From: Puffinus mauretanicus
Taxonomy: Eukaryota; Chordata; Aves; Procellariiformes; Procellariidae
Assembly (NCBI GenBank): GCA_023333565.1
Contig: JAJKFH010000611.1
Location: 124,001-188,000, forward strand
Direction of reading: 5' to 3'
DNA: 64,000 bases
Position numbers and translations under genes: made by a program. Shown here one piece after another: positions 12,701 to 25,900 of the stretch (positions are counted from its first letter, which is position 1; every line of letters starts with the position of its first letter). The notes under the pieces were generated by a model. That model was not told the DNA's origin, did no database searches, and saw nothing but the letters and a program-made list of their open reading frames with translations.

Positions 12701-14600
12701 GTTCATGTGAAAAACCTCTGAGAACACAGAACCAAAACTAGGGGCAATCGTCTGTCTATCAAATTTATGAACTGGAATTTTAAACTGGCTGTAAAAAGAA
12801 TGGAAGGAATAGTTATGAAGCTAATTAAAGACAACATGAAGAAGTGACAGTAGACCAAAGACAAAGAACACAATCACAACTTTATGGTAGATAAAGCTTT
12901 TTGAGATATTTACTCAGTCAAATTTTAGTATTAATTAATTTAATATTATATTGTTAGAATTCCTTAGTCACAAAACTTTTTGCCTACTCTTCATATTCTT
13001 AAGAGAAAATGAGTAGGCTGTTTGTTTATTTCTGTATAGACAGATGTCAATAAAAGCACAGTTATCTAGTTTCATCATTGGAAAGCATTACAGATTTGCA
13101 GGAAAAGTACATACACCCTGTTCAAAAAAGTTGTATGTATCTTAGTTTTAACAAAGTGATGAGCTTGAGAATTAAAATCAATAACCCTTCAAAATGTTTC
13201 CACATCCTATCATTTACATCATACATCACAGTATCATTTGCAACAGTCTTGCCAGGTTTGAAATTGCCTGCCCTTCATCTTCTAAATCTTCTTCCCTATA
13301 AAACTTAGATTCTTCAGATACTCTGTTACTCTTTGAAAAAATAAAATGGTTCTGACCTTGAATATTTTAATAAAAAAACAAACAAACAACAAACACTTGA
13401 ATCTTACTCTGGTTGCCAATAATTTCCTGTCCTCCCCCCTGCCAGCTGTGCACTTTATTGTTCAAATTATAACCTGAAGGTCTTTTAAATATATAGCGCT
13501 GTACAAATGCCTGCTAAGTAGCACGGTATAATGTTCTGGGGAATTAAGGTAGCTACCAATAATAAGTCAAATGAACAGTGTTCAATCATTGTTGTCCCCT
13601 GTGTTCATAAGTTATAGGGCAGATACAGTCATTAGTGCAGCACAGCACAGGGAATTCTCAGCTAATAAAAAGTTCACAAAGGCCTTAGGTGAAGTTTGTA
13701 GAAACATGACTGAATTTGCACGGATGCCCCAGCTGAAGGTGATGTTGGTATGCTAGGTGCCTGCTGATACATCCCTGAAAACCTAACTTAAATATAGAAG
13801 GATGTTTTTACAGATCTAACTTTCATTGCCTTTATCATTTTTCCTGCCCACCAGCTGCCTCTTTTTTTCTACTCCAGTGGCTGTGTCTCCCAGTATTCAC
13901 AAGGAGCATAGGCCAAACTCATTAATATTCATCAGTTCAGTTTTTCTTCCATTCTACTCAAGTTCAAAGGGTACTGTAAGAAACAACTGAGGGCTGTACC
14001 CAAAGGCTAATATCTCTATTTATCTTCATCTATTTCATTGGAAGATAGACACAAAATGAAAAATATTTTATCCTCAATCACAAACCTTCATAAACTGTGG
14101 TAATTAAAACTCTAAAATTTCCTTGAAGCTTAGAAGATGCTCAGAGACTTGTTTGTAAAAGGTAGTCAAATCTGTGGGAGGTCTCATATGCCTTCAATTC
14201 CTCCTTTCTAGCACCTCTAAGTTTCTTATGAGCCATGCACCTTGTACAAATTATCATGCATATGGGAGTGTGACACTTCTTTCTCTGAGTAATTCTCTTC
14301 AACTATGCTGCAGCTCTGGAGGTCCCGAGTTCTTTGTTTACTCCTTTATATTGCAGTTTACTAACTTCCTCCCTAGCTAAGAAAGCAGACAACTGTAATG
14401 CCTCTCTTTCCCCTAGATTTACAAATAAAGTAACTGAGAAGTTCTACGAAGTTGCTACAAGCAAAATTAGGAGCATTATCTAGGTCACTAACATGACAGA
14501 GCCAACTCTTATGCATTCAGCTCTCGACACCTCTCAGCTCACTAGAGGACTAATAACAGGAAATCTTGCTAGAAGCTATGAGCTCATCAATTGTAGATGT
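9731..14600. other. gene-free AT-rich DNA
   Basis: No gene is supported. An AAAC-type simple repeat occupies about 13372-13395. Three overlapping frames near 12178-12441 are open on both strands, which argues for locally few stops rather than coding. The stretch 9985-10048 resembles a common ancient sauropsid interspersed repeat, and 14411-14530 has weak MIR-like similarity on the minus strand. Both are below the level at which I would name them. Confidence 0.6.
13372..13395 (+). repeat. (AAAC)n-like simple repeat
   Basis: A short A-rich run with CAAA spacing, interrupted once. It is a simple-sequence repeat that may vary in length between individuals. Confidence 0.7.
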
Positions 14601-14604
14601 CACA

Positions 14605-14800
14605 GAGAAAAGAAACCCGGCATATTAGTCACTAGTCACAGGATGAGCCACCAACGTGATGCAAGTGCAAAAAAAGTAAATGAGAAGCTAGACAGAATCA
14701 AACCAGGCATTTCCAGGAGAGACTGGAAAACATTAATCTTTGTCAAAATATCTGGAATGCTCAGTACGGCTCTGGTTATTCATATTTTTAAAAGTTAAGT
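14605..14800 (+). mobile_element. decayed CR1-type LINE ORF2 remnant
   Basis: Plus-strand translation of about 14605-14745 reads like the region just after the palm of CR1 reverse transcriptases. A Gly-Ile-Leu-Val start is followed by a Met-Ser-His-Gln segment, then Ala-Lys-Lys-Val-Asn, Ile-Lys, Gly-Ile-Ser and Arg-Arg-Asp in the expected order and spacing. Further on, in another frame, 14747-14785 resembles the conserved Leu-Glu-Tyr-Cys-Val-Gln-Phe-Trp block. The stretch between these blocks is shorter than in intact elements, so a deletion and a frameshift are likely. No 3' end with octamer repeats follows. This is an old, isolated LINE fragment. The family assignment rests on remembered motif order, not on an alignment. 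Confidence 0.65.
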
Positions 14801-17800
14801 GAGACTGAAAAGCTACTGTCAGAGGAACGAAAAGACTATTATATGAGAAGAAACTTAGAAAAGCTCATCAGAGGATATGACTGTTTTCTATAAATACACT
14901 TCAGGGTAAACACCAGGGATTTAAAAGAATAATTTAAGCTAAAGGTTAAAGTAGGTAGATGAAGGAATGCATATAAACTGAATTCTCTGAGACTGGAAAT
15001 TAGGAGGTTTCTAGCCATCAGGTCAATGACATTCCTGAATAGTTTTCCAAGTAAAGCAATCAAGACAAAAAACCTAACTATTGTAAAGTTTGATCTGAAG
15101 TTTAAGAAACAGCCATGGCAGTGTGACTTATTGATCCATGAAGCTTTTTGCCGTCCTTGTTTCCTAACATGCCTCTTCTAGAGGCACAGATAGGGAACTA
15201 GGAGTCCTAATATCTAACATACATCTGCTGCATCACAAACACAGCATCTCATGAAAACCAGTCCCTAGAGAAGATAGCAACCTCTTTGATACAAAAAATA
15301 ATGCTGTCAATACAAGTGAAACATTCCTGCAGCTGCTGGGTTCAGACCTTTATCACCTAATCAAACAAGGAAAAAATATAGAAAAAAGATTGATAGTCCA
15401 GTTTTCCCCAATATATTCAGATTACAATTGATATTTTGTTTAATATATCTTTTACTGAGTTCAGACAGCCCAAAGTGGCCCTTTTAGACCTGGTAATGAC
15501 TAGATTGTAGTGGATATTCACAGAAAGTTATATATAGAATTATTTTCTGAACACAGAGACTACGATGCTGTTTCTGTAGACTCAAAAAAGGTCTGAACTT
15601 GAGTTAGCAAACTGGTATTTCTAGAGATTAGTCTTATTCTTATCTTCAAACATAGCTAAAATACTAGTCAAACTTTGATTCAACTCTTGGTCTTAACACA
15701 AATCCCCTGTGTTTTCCTTTTTGTATTCAGCTAAATCGCCAGAGATGCGATTACTACCAGGCTTTGTGCTTATAACTATTCAGAACAGAGATGAGGTACA
15801 GAAGGTGTATGTGAGGAGAGGCTTTCCATACCATGGGTTTATATGCAAAATTTTAAACCCATTCATACACACACTTCGTATAATTTATACTCTTCCAAAA
15901 TTTATGAAGTGCATACATATTCTCACTTCATGCATCTGGCAGATCATAGCACAGGCTTTGACTCTGAGAGCACGGATGCATGCAGTGCATGGCATACTTT
16001 GCACTAATATTCACCCAGAACAGAAAGCTTAGGGTAGAATTTAATCCTGAGTCACATTATTTATAAAGTCTGTAGATTTGCACAAGTATTTATTTACTGT
16101 CTTGCACTTATGCACATTTTAGGAAGTATAGACTACTCCAGGAGCCCCAATATAACTAAAAATTCACATATTTAACAGCTCTAAAATGCATTAGTACTAT
16201 GCAGCACGTAAAAAAGCCCTAAAGGCTTTTTCTAATAAGCTTTGAAGGCTGATAGAGTGTCCTGCTTAGCCAATAGAAAACATCTTGAAAAGCTGAGAAC
16301 TCTAATACAAATAAGGGAGATCATTATCCTTTCCTGCCACATTCCTCATTATTTTTGTCTAATCACCGTGGACCTATTCTGCTCCCACACCTTGTCTTGC
16401 AAGTCAGCCACCAGATAGTCTGACTTCCAGGAAGATAGCAGTGTTTTCCTCAAGCTTTCTAAGTTCACGTTAAATCACACCTACTTGCAAGAAGGAGAAA
16501 AAATTCAGGGAGCTCCCAGTGCAATGACCCAAACTGGAATTCCACTCCCCTGCCTCTGAAATCCCCTAACTCGCTCTATTGCTTCTTTTTTCTCCTCTTA
16601 TAAGGAATACTAGTTATTTGCTTCGCTGCAAATGTCTCCTCCCTCTAGGTAAAAGATTTGGGTAAGAGTCTGTACATGCTTAATAACTGTGCTGGGGTAA
16701 CTTCTTATCAGTATGTGAAGGCTTTATGATCAATATTTCAAATGTGCTACCAGTTCCCCACACTGTCCCCATGTGAGGAGGCCTTCAGCTCAGAAACTTC
16801 CTGTCACTATAACAGTCTGAAGAGCACAACTAAGTTTGACAGGTTAAATAGCATACTTCTGTTCTGTCCTCGCTCTAAATACTCTTTTACTGTGTGCTAA
16901 AAGACTGCAACTTTAAAAAACAAAAAACAAAACCAAAAAACCAACAGGGTGAGTGCTTGCAAACTCCAGTACGCAGGGATAACAAGCATCTACACAAGAG
17001 TATTATGCACAGAGATAGAGGTCAATATCAAGTTCACACAAGCAGAAACACAGGCTTGCATAAAAGGTCTTATGCTCTTGTGTTTTATAAGCCAAGGAGT
17101 GAACACAATCACTGATGTACATTTCTGCATACAGCACTGCAGAGTATTGTATCCCATTTTCCAGGTAAACAGCTAATATTTCTCTATCATTTTCTATACA
17201 ACAAGACCCTATTCTTGACTGGTTGGTCAGTTTTCTACTCAGGTGAATCAGCCTGTGACAATTTGCAACTCAGATGAAACCAGTGTTTATCTGTCAATCC
17301 TGTCTTCTTTTCTTACACGAAAAATCTCCAAGCAGAGCTATAAGGGTGGTGATTGTGAGCTAATCACATCTCCAGGGAATTGCAATTCTTGAACGCACTT
17401 CACACTTCCTGAGCTTCAACTTCAACAGCTGTAATTATTTTGCAATAATTAGACCTTGGCAGTGCTTATTTCTTAAATGTCTGCCATATCTAAACATGCC
17501 AAAAACATAACCTATTTAGCATTCTAGTCACAGGATATTAATATCTGCCCCAATATTGTTTACCTTTTCTGCACTAAAAGCATTGGGTTTTGACTTATAA
17601 GAGCTCAGGGAGTTCAAAACCCCAAGAATTGTTTTTAGAACCTTTATGTGAAATAGGAGGAGCCTTCTTTCTCATGTGTTCCTTGAAGCTATGATGGTAA
17701 GTTGAAAGATTTGGGGGATTTTTTCTTTTTAACTTCTGACCTAAAGCAATTTTAATTTGCTACAGTAAAAACTACCTACATGATGAGTATGTTCCCCGTC

Positions 17801-18349
17801 ACCTTTCCTTCCCCCCCCCACTTCACTGCAGCTAGCTCTCATTAGCACACCACCATTATCAGAAAGCAGAAGCTGTAACAGTATTCAACAAGACACAGAT
17901 GTATTTAAATAGACATTCATAACTGAACACCTACAAGAAAATATTCTTTAATTATTCCTGGTATTAGCTGGTGTCCTGTGTCTGAGCTAAACATCCCTCT
18001 CCAGATCATGGTAAATAATCATCATCTCCCAAAATATAAGCCTTAAACCCAGACCAGGAAAATCAAGATGTTTTTGCCATTACTTGTCTCCAGACTTTTA
18101 CTCCTAGCAAGATCTTTCATTCAAAAAACACTTTAGATATATATGTTCAGTGTTCAAGTCTTCAAGACAGTGATACAACCACAAGTGAGTAATCAGTTGA
18201 GTTAATCTACATTAGAGGAAAAAGGGAGGAAAGAGATTTTCATTCAGCTGCTGGAGGTAGGAGATAACATTAATAATGTGCAAAGTATCCATTAACAAAA
18301 ATACTGTTCACTCTCTTCTGAGTGCTCCAATGGCTAGACTTGAGTTTCC

Positions 18350-18367
18350 AGGAACCTACAGGTTCCT
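18350..18367. repeat. near-perfect 18-bp palindrome
   Basis: Eight-base arms AGGAACCT and AGGTTCCT are exact reverse complements, separated by only two bases. Too short for a stable cellular hairpin gene. It could be a symmetric protein-binding site or chance. Confidence 0.75.
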
Positions 18368-18668
18368 AGATATAGACAGGCAAGCAAATGGAAGCATGTC
18401 AGAGAGATTTTTGCTAATGAAATTCCTCAGGAATCAGGTAAACAATATTCCAGTCCTGTGTTCAGTGAGTCCATGAGATCTTTCCATTCCGTTTCTCCTA
18501 CCGTTTATTAAAAAATAAAATTACTGGCCATGTGAATTTGGCTTTGAATGACCCCTATTTGACAGACAAACAAAAAATTCGGAGAGAAGTGTTTTTGGAG
18601 AGACGGGACATATCATCTTATTTTTCTAATATATGGAAAGATTTTAGACTGAGTAGAGAATGGCAATC

Positions 18669-18692
18669 ACAGTTGCTAGTACAGTTGCTAGT
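18669..18692. repeat. 12-bp perfect tandem duplication
   Basis: The unit ACAGTTGCTAGT occurs twice in direct succession without mismatch, a simple local duplication. Confidence 0.85.
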
Positions 18693-21600
18693 GACTAGAA
18701 AGGACAAATTAAGAACGTGAAAGTAACAAAATGTCTTTAAAAATCTTCTCTTTTGAAGATATGGGAAACGTGAATTATTTTCTCTTCTTGAAGCAGATTT
18801 AAAATATTTTTTCATCTTTGTAAATCTGTTTGCATTCTTGATGTTTTCTTTTGAAAACAGACAGTGCATTAAAAATGGGACATGATCATTATTTAATTCC
18901 TTTTGAAAGCAATGTCCATAAAGATATGTCCACAAATAGCTAATTTACATACTCTGAAATAGTCCTGAAAGGTTTCATTATTCATGGACAAATAACCTCT
19001 TCTTTCCATCTGACATCATCTTATTGTGTCCAACAACACTTTCCTTTTTTAACGACTCAATTTCATGTTTACTTATGCACTTCTTTCATCCACCTATGTG
19101 AATTTTAAACTATTGGTCTATATAGAGACATCATGACAGCCTGGCAGAAAAGTGAGATGAGTTAGATACAGCTGACCAATTTGCAAACTAGCATAGAGAA
19201 TACAGCTTCAAAAAAGCCCAGCGGATGATCAATAGCTCTTAAAATCAGCCACTTTTTTAGCTGTTGGATTACAGGCCCAAACTCCTCATTCTCAGTTCTC
19301 CAGTTAGAGACCTGAACCTTGAGATACCATAAAACAGATATGATGAAGAACTTGAGATCTTAACCACACCATATTTTCAGTTCTTAAATACATCTACTTT
19401 TGTTCAGCTTTGCAAAGACATTTATTACATACCTTTGCGGTAATGGAAATGCCCTATATATTCATCTTTATTATTTATGATTTATTCATCATCATCTAGC
19501 CAAGTTTTATGGTACTCTCACTGCACAGATCCTGCTGGGGTTTCTAATTCCGTATAGTAGTGCAAAGGTTGCTGTATAAGAAACATTCCCAAACACTCAG
19601 TCTTACCTTTTTCGCTATGAATTGGATTCCATAGACACGAAATACCATTAAGTAACAACTGATGATTAGGTTTCCATCCTAAAATCAAATTCCCTGCCTG
19701 AGAACCTCAGTTTCATTATTTTCAAGATAATCTTAAAAAATAATAATTACACATATAATTGCAAACAAAATACAAATTTAGTTAAAACAAGCTAAAATAT
19801 AACAAAACTAACCGATCAGGTCATTCAAGAAGGACAGAGAAAAAAGAGTAAACACCCTGATAAACTCTTTCTTAGGAGGTTGAATTTGATCTCCTTAACA
19901 TACAGCAGACTTTCTGGGCCTCTGGAAGAAGAGCCCTTGTTGCAGTTATTGAGGATGAGACAGGGGGATTCTAATGGATTTTTGATGAAATCTTAATGAA
20001 AATTCAGCATGAGAACAATATAGAAAGAAATCTTTTCTTAGTATATTCTGTGCTCTATTAGTTTTAGCCAAGCAGGAGCAAATAGTCTTTGAATTAAATA
20101 TGCATGCTGATGTTCATGGTTTCTCATTCTGCTTTGCTTTTAAGAAAATAAACAAGCACTAGATGAGAAGAAATCTCACTGGAGATTTTAAATTCATTCA
20201 CACTTCTGACAGCAGAAAACAATGAAAGAAGCTATAATCTGATTCTAATTGGAAATCAACACAGTTACGGATGGAAATTTCTCTATAAAAATAGCTCAAG
20301 ATTTCATCCAAGTCAACAGTCTCTCACCTTGAAGCAGAAACCAAAATTTATTCATATTCCCCCATTGTAGAACAAGATGAAATTGAAAAGTATTACTGCC
20401 TCTAGATAGGTGAATATGAAAAATCTCCATCTCATTTAACGTTTTTCATTGTCTCTGATGAGAAACTTTTTAAATTGAGCTTATTCATGTCCAATATACC
20501 AAAACATATTTTTTTTCATGGCTTTTATAAATGCTGTATGTGCTGAAGGCAATCACAACCAGTCACATATTTTCTCTCTTCAAACCTTTCAGAGGTGACC
20601 CATTTGATCCCCCCACTCCCTGCAATGATGGCGAGTCTGCCTGAGCAGGCACGAGTGCTCAGTCATTGCCTGGTCTGTTCAAAAACTCCTTTGCAATCCT
20701 GCTACCAATTCCTTCACTTTCCTACTTGGATCACAGCCCTCATCCTCTTGCGCTTTGTGGGCAAAGTGTCAGATCTCAGTCATGATGTATTTGAAACACA
20801 ATATATAAACTTCCTTTGAGCCCTCCTGATTCTGGTGGATTTTTTATCTGTTAGAGCACTGTAAACAGCCTTCGACTGCCACAATTAGACTACTTTTAGA
20901 TGACAGGACAACATACGAGTACGTGCAGTGCTGTACTGAGAGCCTGATTCCTTCTGCCCTTAGTCTGATTCCTGACTGCAGATAGGTAACTAATGTACTT
21001 CATATGCAGCTTCTTGTAACGCAGCATTACTGTCTAGAAAACAGGTACCAAGAGGGATAATAAAATCCAGGTCCCAGATTCTCAGGTGTTCTTTTACACA
21101 TTAGTGCAGAGTTTAACACAGCCATAATATAAGCAATAATGTAATAAGTCCTGCAGTAATGTCCACTTGCAGCAGACTGCCTTGGATAGAACACACCTCT
21201 TGTCATCCCAAGAAGGAACAGCTGTATATTTATGTAAAGTATTTCATTTTTGCTGTATTTTTAGGCATGCTTGAACATGTCTACCAAATCCCCTTGCTCA
21301 GGATTTTTTCTTCTATAAAATACTTGCAATTTTGCATTGCAAGCTGATAAGCAAATTAGCCGTTTTAGGCAAAACTTCGTGTCGCTCCGAGTGCTGAACA
21401 TCAGGCTTCTCTTCAGACAACGTAAACGTAGGGAGAGCCCCATGGGACTGTCCATCTCCCTGCATGGTATCTTGCCTGCCGAGCTGAGCTTGCAGCTTAA
21501 ACTACTGTAATGCAGTGTAAGATAAAGAATACGAGTAGGGAATAATAATGTTGTATTTTGTAACCTATACATTAGAAACCAGCATCACTACAAATCAGAG

Positions 21601-22129
21601 ATCATTTGGACAGATGTTGCTGTGCACTGTTACACATGACACAATGGTTTAGGACTAGAGATGAAGATGAATGCTGAATCGTGCTGAAACTTCAGAAGGA
21701 ATTTAGGAAGCAGAAAGTAATAATTTAAAATGGAACTTAGGCAAGATACTAGCACTAATGCCTTTACCTTTACAAAAAGGAAGGAATACAGATAGCGTCA
21801 CTGTGTGCACAAGGAAAAGTTGTGACTAATTTATCTGATTTGTTTCTATAATGAAAACTGTAAAAGCAGATCAGTGCTCCGCTGAATTGTGCCACGTACA
21901 GATATCTTTTCTAATACCAAAAGGATGTAAAAAGCTGCTGAATGGGAGCAACTTCACCCATGCTTTGCCAAGGAGTACAAGAAGAAAGCAAGGGTTTGGC
22001 AAACAGATTTAAATGATCCCAACAGTCTGAACAGCCACTCTTAACAACTTCCATGGGGTATTCAAAGAACACATTCCACTTGGCAATATTCTTCGTCTCT
22101 CATTCATCACTGAATATGATGAAAACACT

Positions 22130-22150
22130 CCAATCACTTATGGTGATTGG
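22130..22150. repeat. 21-bp inverted repeat with CCAAT arms
   Basis: Arms CCAATCAC (22130-22137) and GTGATTGG (22143-22150) are perfect reverse complements around a 5-base loop. Both arms carry a CCAAT core in opposite orientation. Known CCAAT-binding factors such as NF-Y recognise this core, but nothing here shows promoter activity. Confidence 0.7.
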
Positions 22151-22601
22151 TGCTATTGTATTCTGTGTAGCTGCATATAACCTAATTACATGAATATTTA
22201 TTATCTCAAGTGTGACCTTTCTGTTGCTTATTCGAAGCAGAGTAATTTTGAGTAGTTACTGGTCCTTTACAGGTATTTTATTATATACAGAATGTTCTTA
22301 TATCCACAACTAGCCTGTGACGAAGACTAGAAGACAGATAATTTTATATGCCTTTTTTTCTTTTTTTTTTTAATTGAGCATGTAAATGGTGTCATTTCTT
22401 CAGGTTACTTATACATAGCAAAAAAACATAGCTAAAAAATGAAAGAACCTCAGAAGGCAACGGTATTTCTCCTCATAAAAGAAATGGGCAAACCAAAACC
22501 TATTTATTGTAATTGACATTTTTGCCTTTAACAGAATCATCAGACACAATTATTGAAGTACATAGTGGGATGCATTAATAAGTTGTTATAATCTAGAAAT
22601 A

Positions 22602-22990
22602 TTGCCTACACTCCCACATGTACAGAAGAGAACAAATTGGGCGTATCTGAAAACCTGTGAAGTCCACTCCAGTGTAAGTTCAATGAAAACTCAAAGACAG
22701 AAAGGGGTAAGAGGAGCAGCAGCCCCTCTAGCCAGCCTCTTTCTATCTCTGTGGGCCCTTCTCAGAAGTAAAAGAAACCCCCGCGCAGCAGATTCTGCAG
22801 GAAAACAGCTTTCCGAGGAAGTCTACTGCAGGTCTTTTTTTCCTTCCCTTTTAAGTGTTTCAGACTGAGCTGACCCATGGGTACTTGGAGCAGACACATC
22901 TTTAACACTGATGTCCTGACGGTCCTTACAGGAACCGGGGAATGCAGGAGGTGCAATGTGAAGAGGATGAGGCCTGCTGTGCTGCCAGGT
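22602..22990. other. locally GC-rich patch, identity unknown
   Basis: This stretch is visibly richer in G and C than its surroundings and holds a CpG-containing CCCCCGCGCAG near 22779. Open frames occur on both strands (22602-22868 plus, 22762-22956 minus), and neither resembles a known family. It is too small and CpG-poor to be a CpG island. A decayed repeat or a noncoding exon are possible. I see no motif that decides. Confidence 0.35.
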
Positions 22991-25900
22991 TCACAATTTT
23001 GTGAAAAAGCTGAACAGTCATCCTCTCTCTAAGCACCTAGTTCTTATATTTTTCACTAAAGACTGCTCTAATACCATCACAGTCAGACTGTGTCAATTTG
23101 TGAATCCAATTTATCCTGCTTTTTTAATGGGGTTGGGTGACAGATTAAAGCAAAAATACCTGCATGTCTTCCCTTCCTTTATCCCTGAGTCTACACACAA
23201 ATTCAATGTTGCATGGCATGATTCATGTGGGTGAAAAGAGGAGGAATTAGGAAATTATTAGAGGCTCCCCTTCTTTGCTTTGCACCTTGCAGACCTTTCC
23301 TTGCTCTTCTCAACCTTTTCCTCTTTCAACCTTTTTTTAAATCCATGCAGCAATGGGATACAGCATGCCAATGAGTAGACATACTCAATACTAAAGATTT
23401 TGTCAGTCACAAATCACATCCTAGTATGAATTTTGAATAATGTTCTTTGGGCACAGATTGAAAGGATCTCTATTAGCATCTCCCTGAGAAGCTGAGAACT
23501 TTACATTTTCTTTTGTCACGACACAGACATGATGTAAATTTTTATTCCCTTTTGGTATTCTCTGTCTGCTGGGCACATTCAGACTGTCTGGGCAATGACC
23601 CTTTAGTGAAGTGAGTCACAGCTTAAAAGGTAAAATGCAATTTCATTATTTTTGATGCTGTGAGTAAAAATGCGCAGAATTCAGCACAAGGTATACAGAT
23701 GCATACCGCAAAACAACAAAAGCTTTGCCCTCTGTCCAACCAACTGAGCTTTAACATCTTTGGTCCTTTAGAGTCTTTGCCACAACCCCTGTTTCCTGAG
23801 CCTTTTTCTTATTTCCTTGTCAGGTTGTGAGTGATTTGTTTCCATGCTCTTCCTTGTAGCTGTACAAGATAGATTTAAACTGACTAGCACTTGATTCCTT
23901 CTATTCATAGTAACTTTATTTTCTTCAGTTCATTTTAATTTCCCCATCACACTTAGCTCCTTTATTTGTTTGTTCCTCTTTAGACAGGCAGAAGTGAGTA
24001 GTGTTTGCTTTGCTTGCTTATATAACTGATTTTTTCAGCTATGCAAACAGTACCAAGACTGTGATATTCTTCAGTAGACAGACATTTTGCTAGTTACCCT
24101 TTTCCTTGTTTTTTTTATCACTTGCTGACCATGGATTTGTTACTCTCTTTCCTTCTGCGACTGCAGTAGCACTTCACTGTGATTTTTTGCCATTAACATA
24201 ATTAATATGCTAATAAGACACACGGCAGCATGCACACTTGTGGTTTACCGCACCCTATATCCCTATTCCTGTTAGCTTTAATTCCCGATTTGTTTGAGAT
24301 GGTAGTTCACAATGATGAAAAATTATCTAAGATCACAACTCCAAGATCCAGAGGAAATGCCACTCTGCTGTGTCAAATTCTTTCCAGTAAGGGTGTGGTA
24401 CTGGTGTGATATTAGTGTGGTATTAATAATGTATGTGGGAAAGTAGCATGTGTTGTCATAGAGCCCCAAATGCAATGGGAACACTCAGACCCAGACCAGT
24501 AGTTTGTAACTGTTATTCTCTGCATATATTACCCAGAACACACACAGCGCATTGGAGTCCTTCTGAGCGCCAGAAGATTAATTCATGCCACCACATCCAC
24601 CCAATTACACTTCAATGACTGCCAGGAGAGAAACTACAATAGCATTGATAAGACCCGAGCCAAGATACTAAGACTGCCATTTAACCTAACATTTTGGGTT
24701 CAAAGGTAATGTATATTGTAAGCCCTTTGAGAAAAGGTGAGACAGAAAGGTTTTAAATAATATAGTTCCTGTATTCTTCCACCCTCATTTAAAACCTTAC
24801 TTTTGTAAAGCCAATTCAGATTCTCCCATCTTAAAGTTCACCTGTTAGGCCTGTCTTTCATCTGTTCACATGCTTGTTATTGATTCTGCAGAAAATCAGA
24901 TATTTTTGCTCTGACTCACTGCTCCTCTTAGACCGTGGATTGCGAGTTCTGTGCTGAAGCATAGTTAATGTACTTTGGAGAGCATCTGCCTCAGCTCAAT
25001 GGCTAACAAAACACATGGGGTCCCTATATGACAGAACAGGACCAGGTGAAACAACAGCTGCCAAAGAGCAAAAATAATAGTTCAGTATTTTTAAAACTGT
25101 CAGCTTGATAGTCTTGGCACCTGAACTACTCCAGCTATAGAATGAATTGCTTGTCTGGTTTCCTCCTATTTTCACTAGAACATGCTGTTGTGCTCATTAA
25201 AAAGGTAGTGCAATTCAGTCTCCTCATAGTCTCAATGCTTTGCCCCTCTGCCCATACCATTCTCAAGACAGTCACTGTGTATTTGTGGACAGAAGTGAAA
25301 TTACTAATTTCAAACTGCTTGCTTAGCTTAGCAAGACTGCAAAATCCTTACTGTAGATTAAATTCTTTGTATTTGCTACATTTGTCAGCAGGACTTTGTG
25401 TTTGGGTTCTAGTTAACAGTATGGTTATTCAGAAAACAAATATCAAACCTCTCTTTCCATGTGCTGTCAGACCGTTCTCTTGTGTGACTCTGGGCAGCAG
25501 TCCATGTGTCTCCCTACGGTTACAACCCTCTTCTTGTATGTGGCCTTGACATCTTGAGAAGTGATAGGAAAAGAACTACAGGAACAGCATCAAGCAAACC
25601 TGCTCAGAAAGAAAAAGGAAATTGTAAGGAAAAAAGAAAGGAAAGAAAGGAAAATCAGGCACAGCGCAAAGCTTACAAATCCCTTGTACAAGCAAATAAA
25701 TAAATAAAGTAGTACTAATGGATGAGGGACTGCAAGACAATAGCTTATCAGCCTCAGCTACATCAAAAAGTTCCAATTTCACACTCTGACACCTTAAATT
25801 ACTGAAAAGAAAGATATAAACTTGCGCATTAATCAGAAGAAAGTGAAACATAAATGTTTCCCCCCATTCCCACCTGCAATTTGTGATTTGGAAAAATATC

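Larger units (their letters stand above)
14801..22600. other. gene-free AT-rich DNA
   Basis: No supported gene or transposon. Small features inside are a C run of nine (17811-17819), an 18-bp inverted repeat (18350-18367), a 12-bp tandem duplication (18669-18692), a 21-bp inverted repeat (22130-22150) and a T-rich tract near 22352-22371. A frame at 15709-16032 and one at 20595-20819 each follow pyrimidine-rich AG sites, but neither resembles a known protein. Confidence 0.6.

Noticed and set aside
17600..17625. GTTCAAAAC box like an internal tRNA or SINE promoter
   Set aside because: No matching T-stem, acceptor stem or upstream A box can be placed, so no tRNA fold.
25142..25549. 135-codon plus-strand open frame with hydrophobic sequence
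   Set aside because: No signal-peptide logic, family similarity or splice boundaries. Its last part overlaps a possible MIR remnant.
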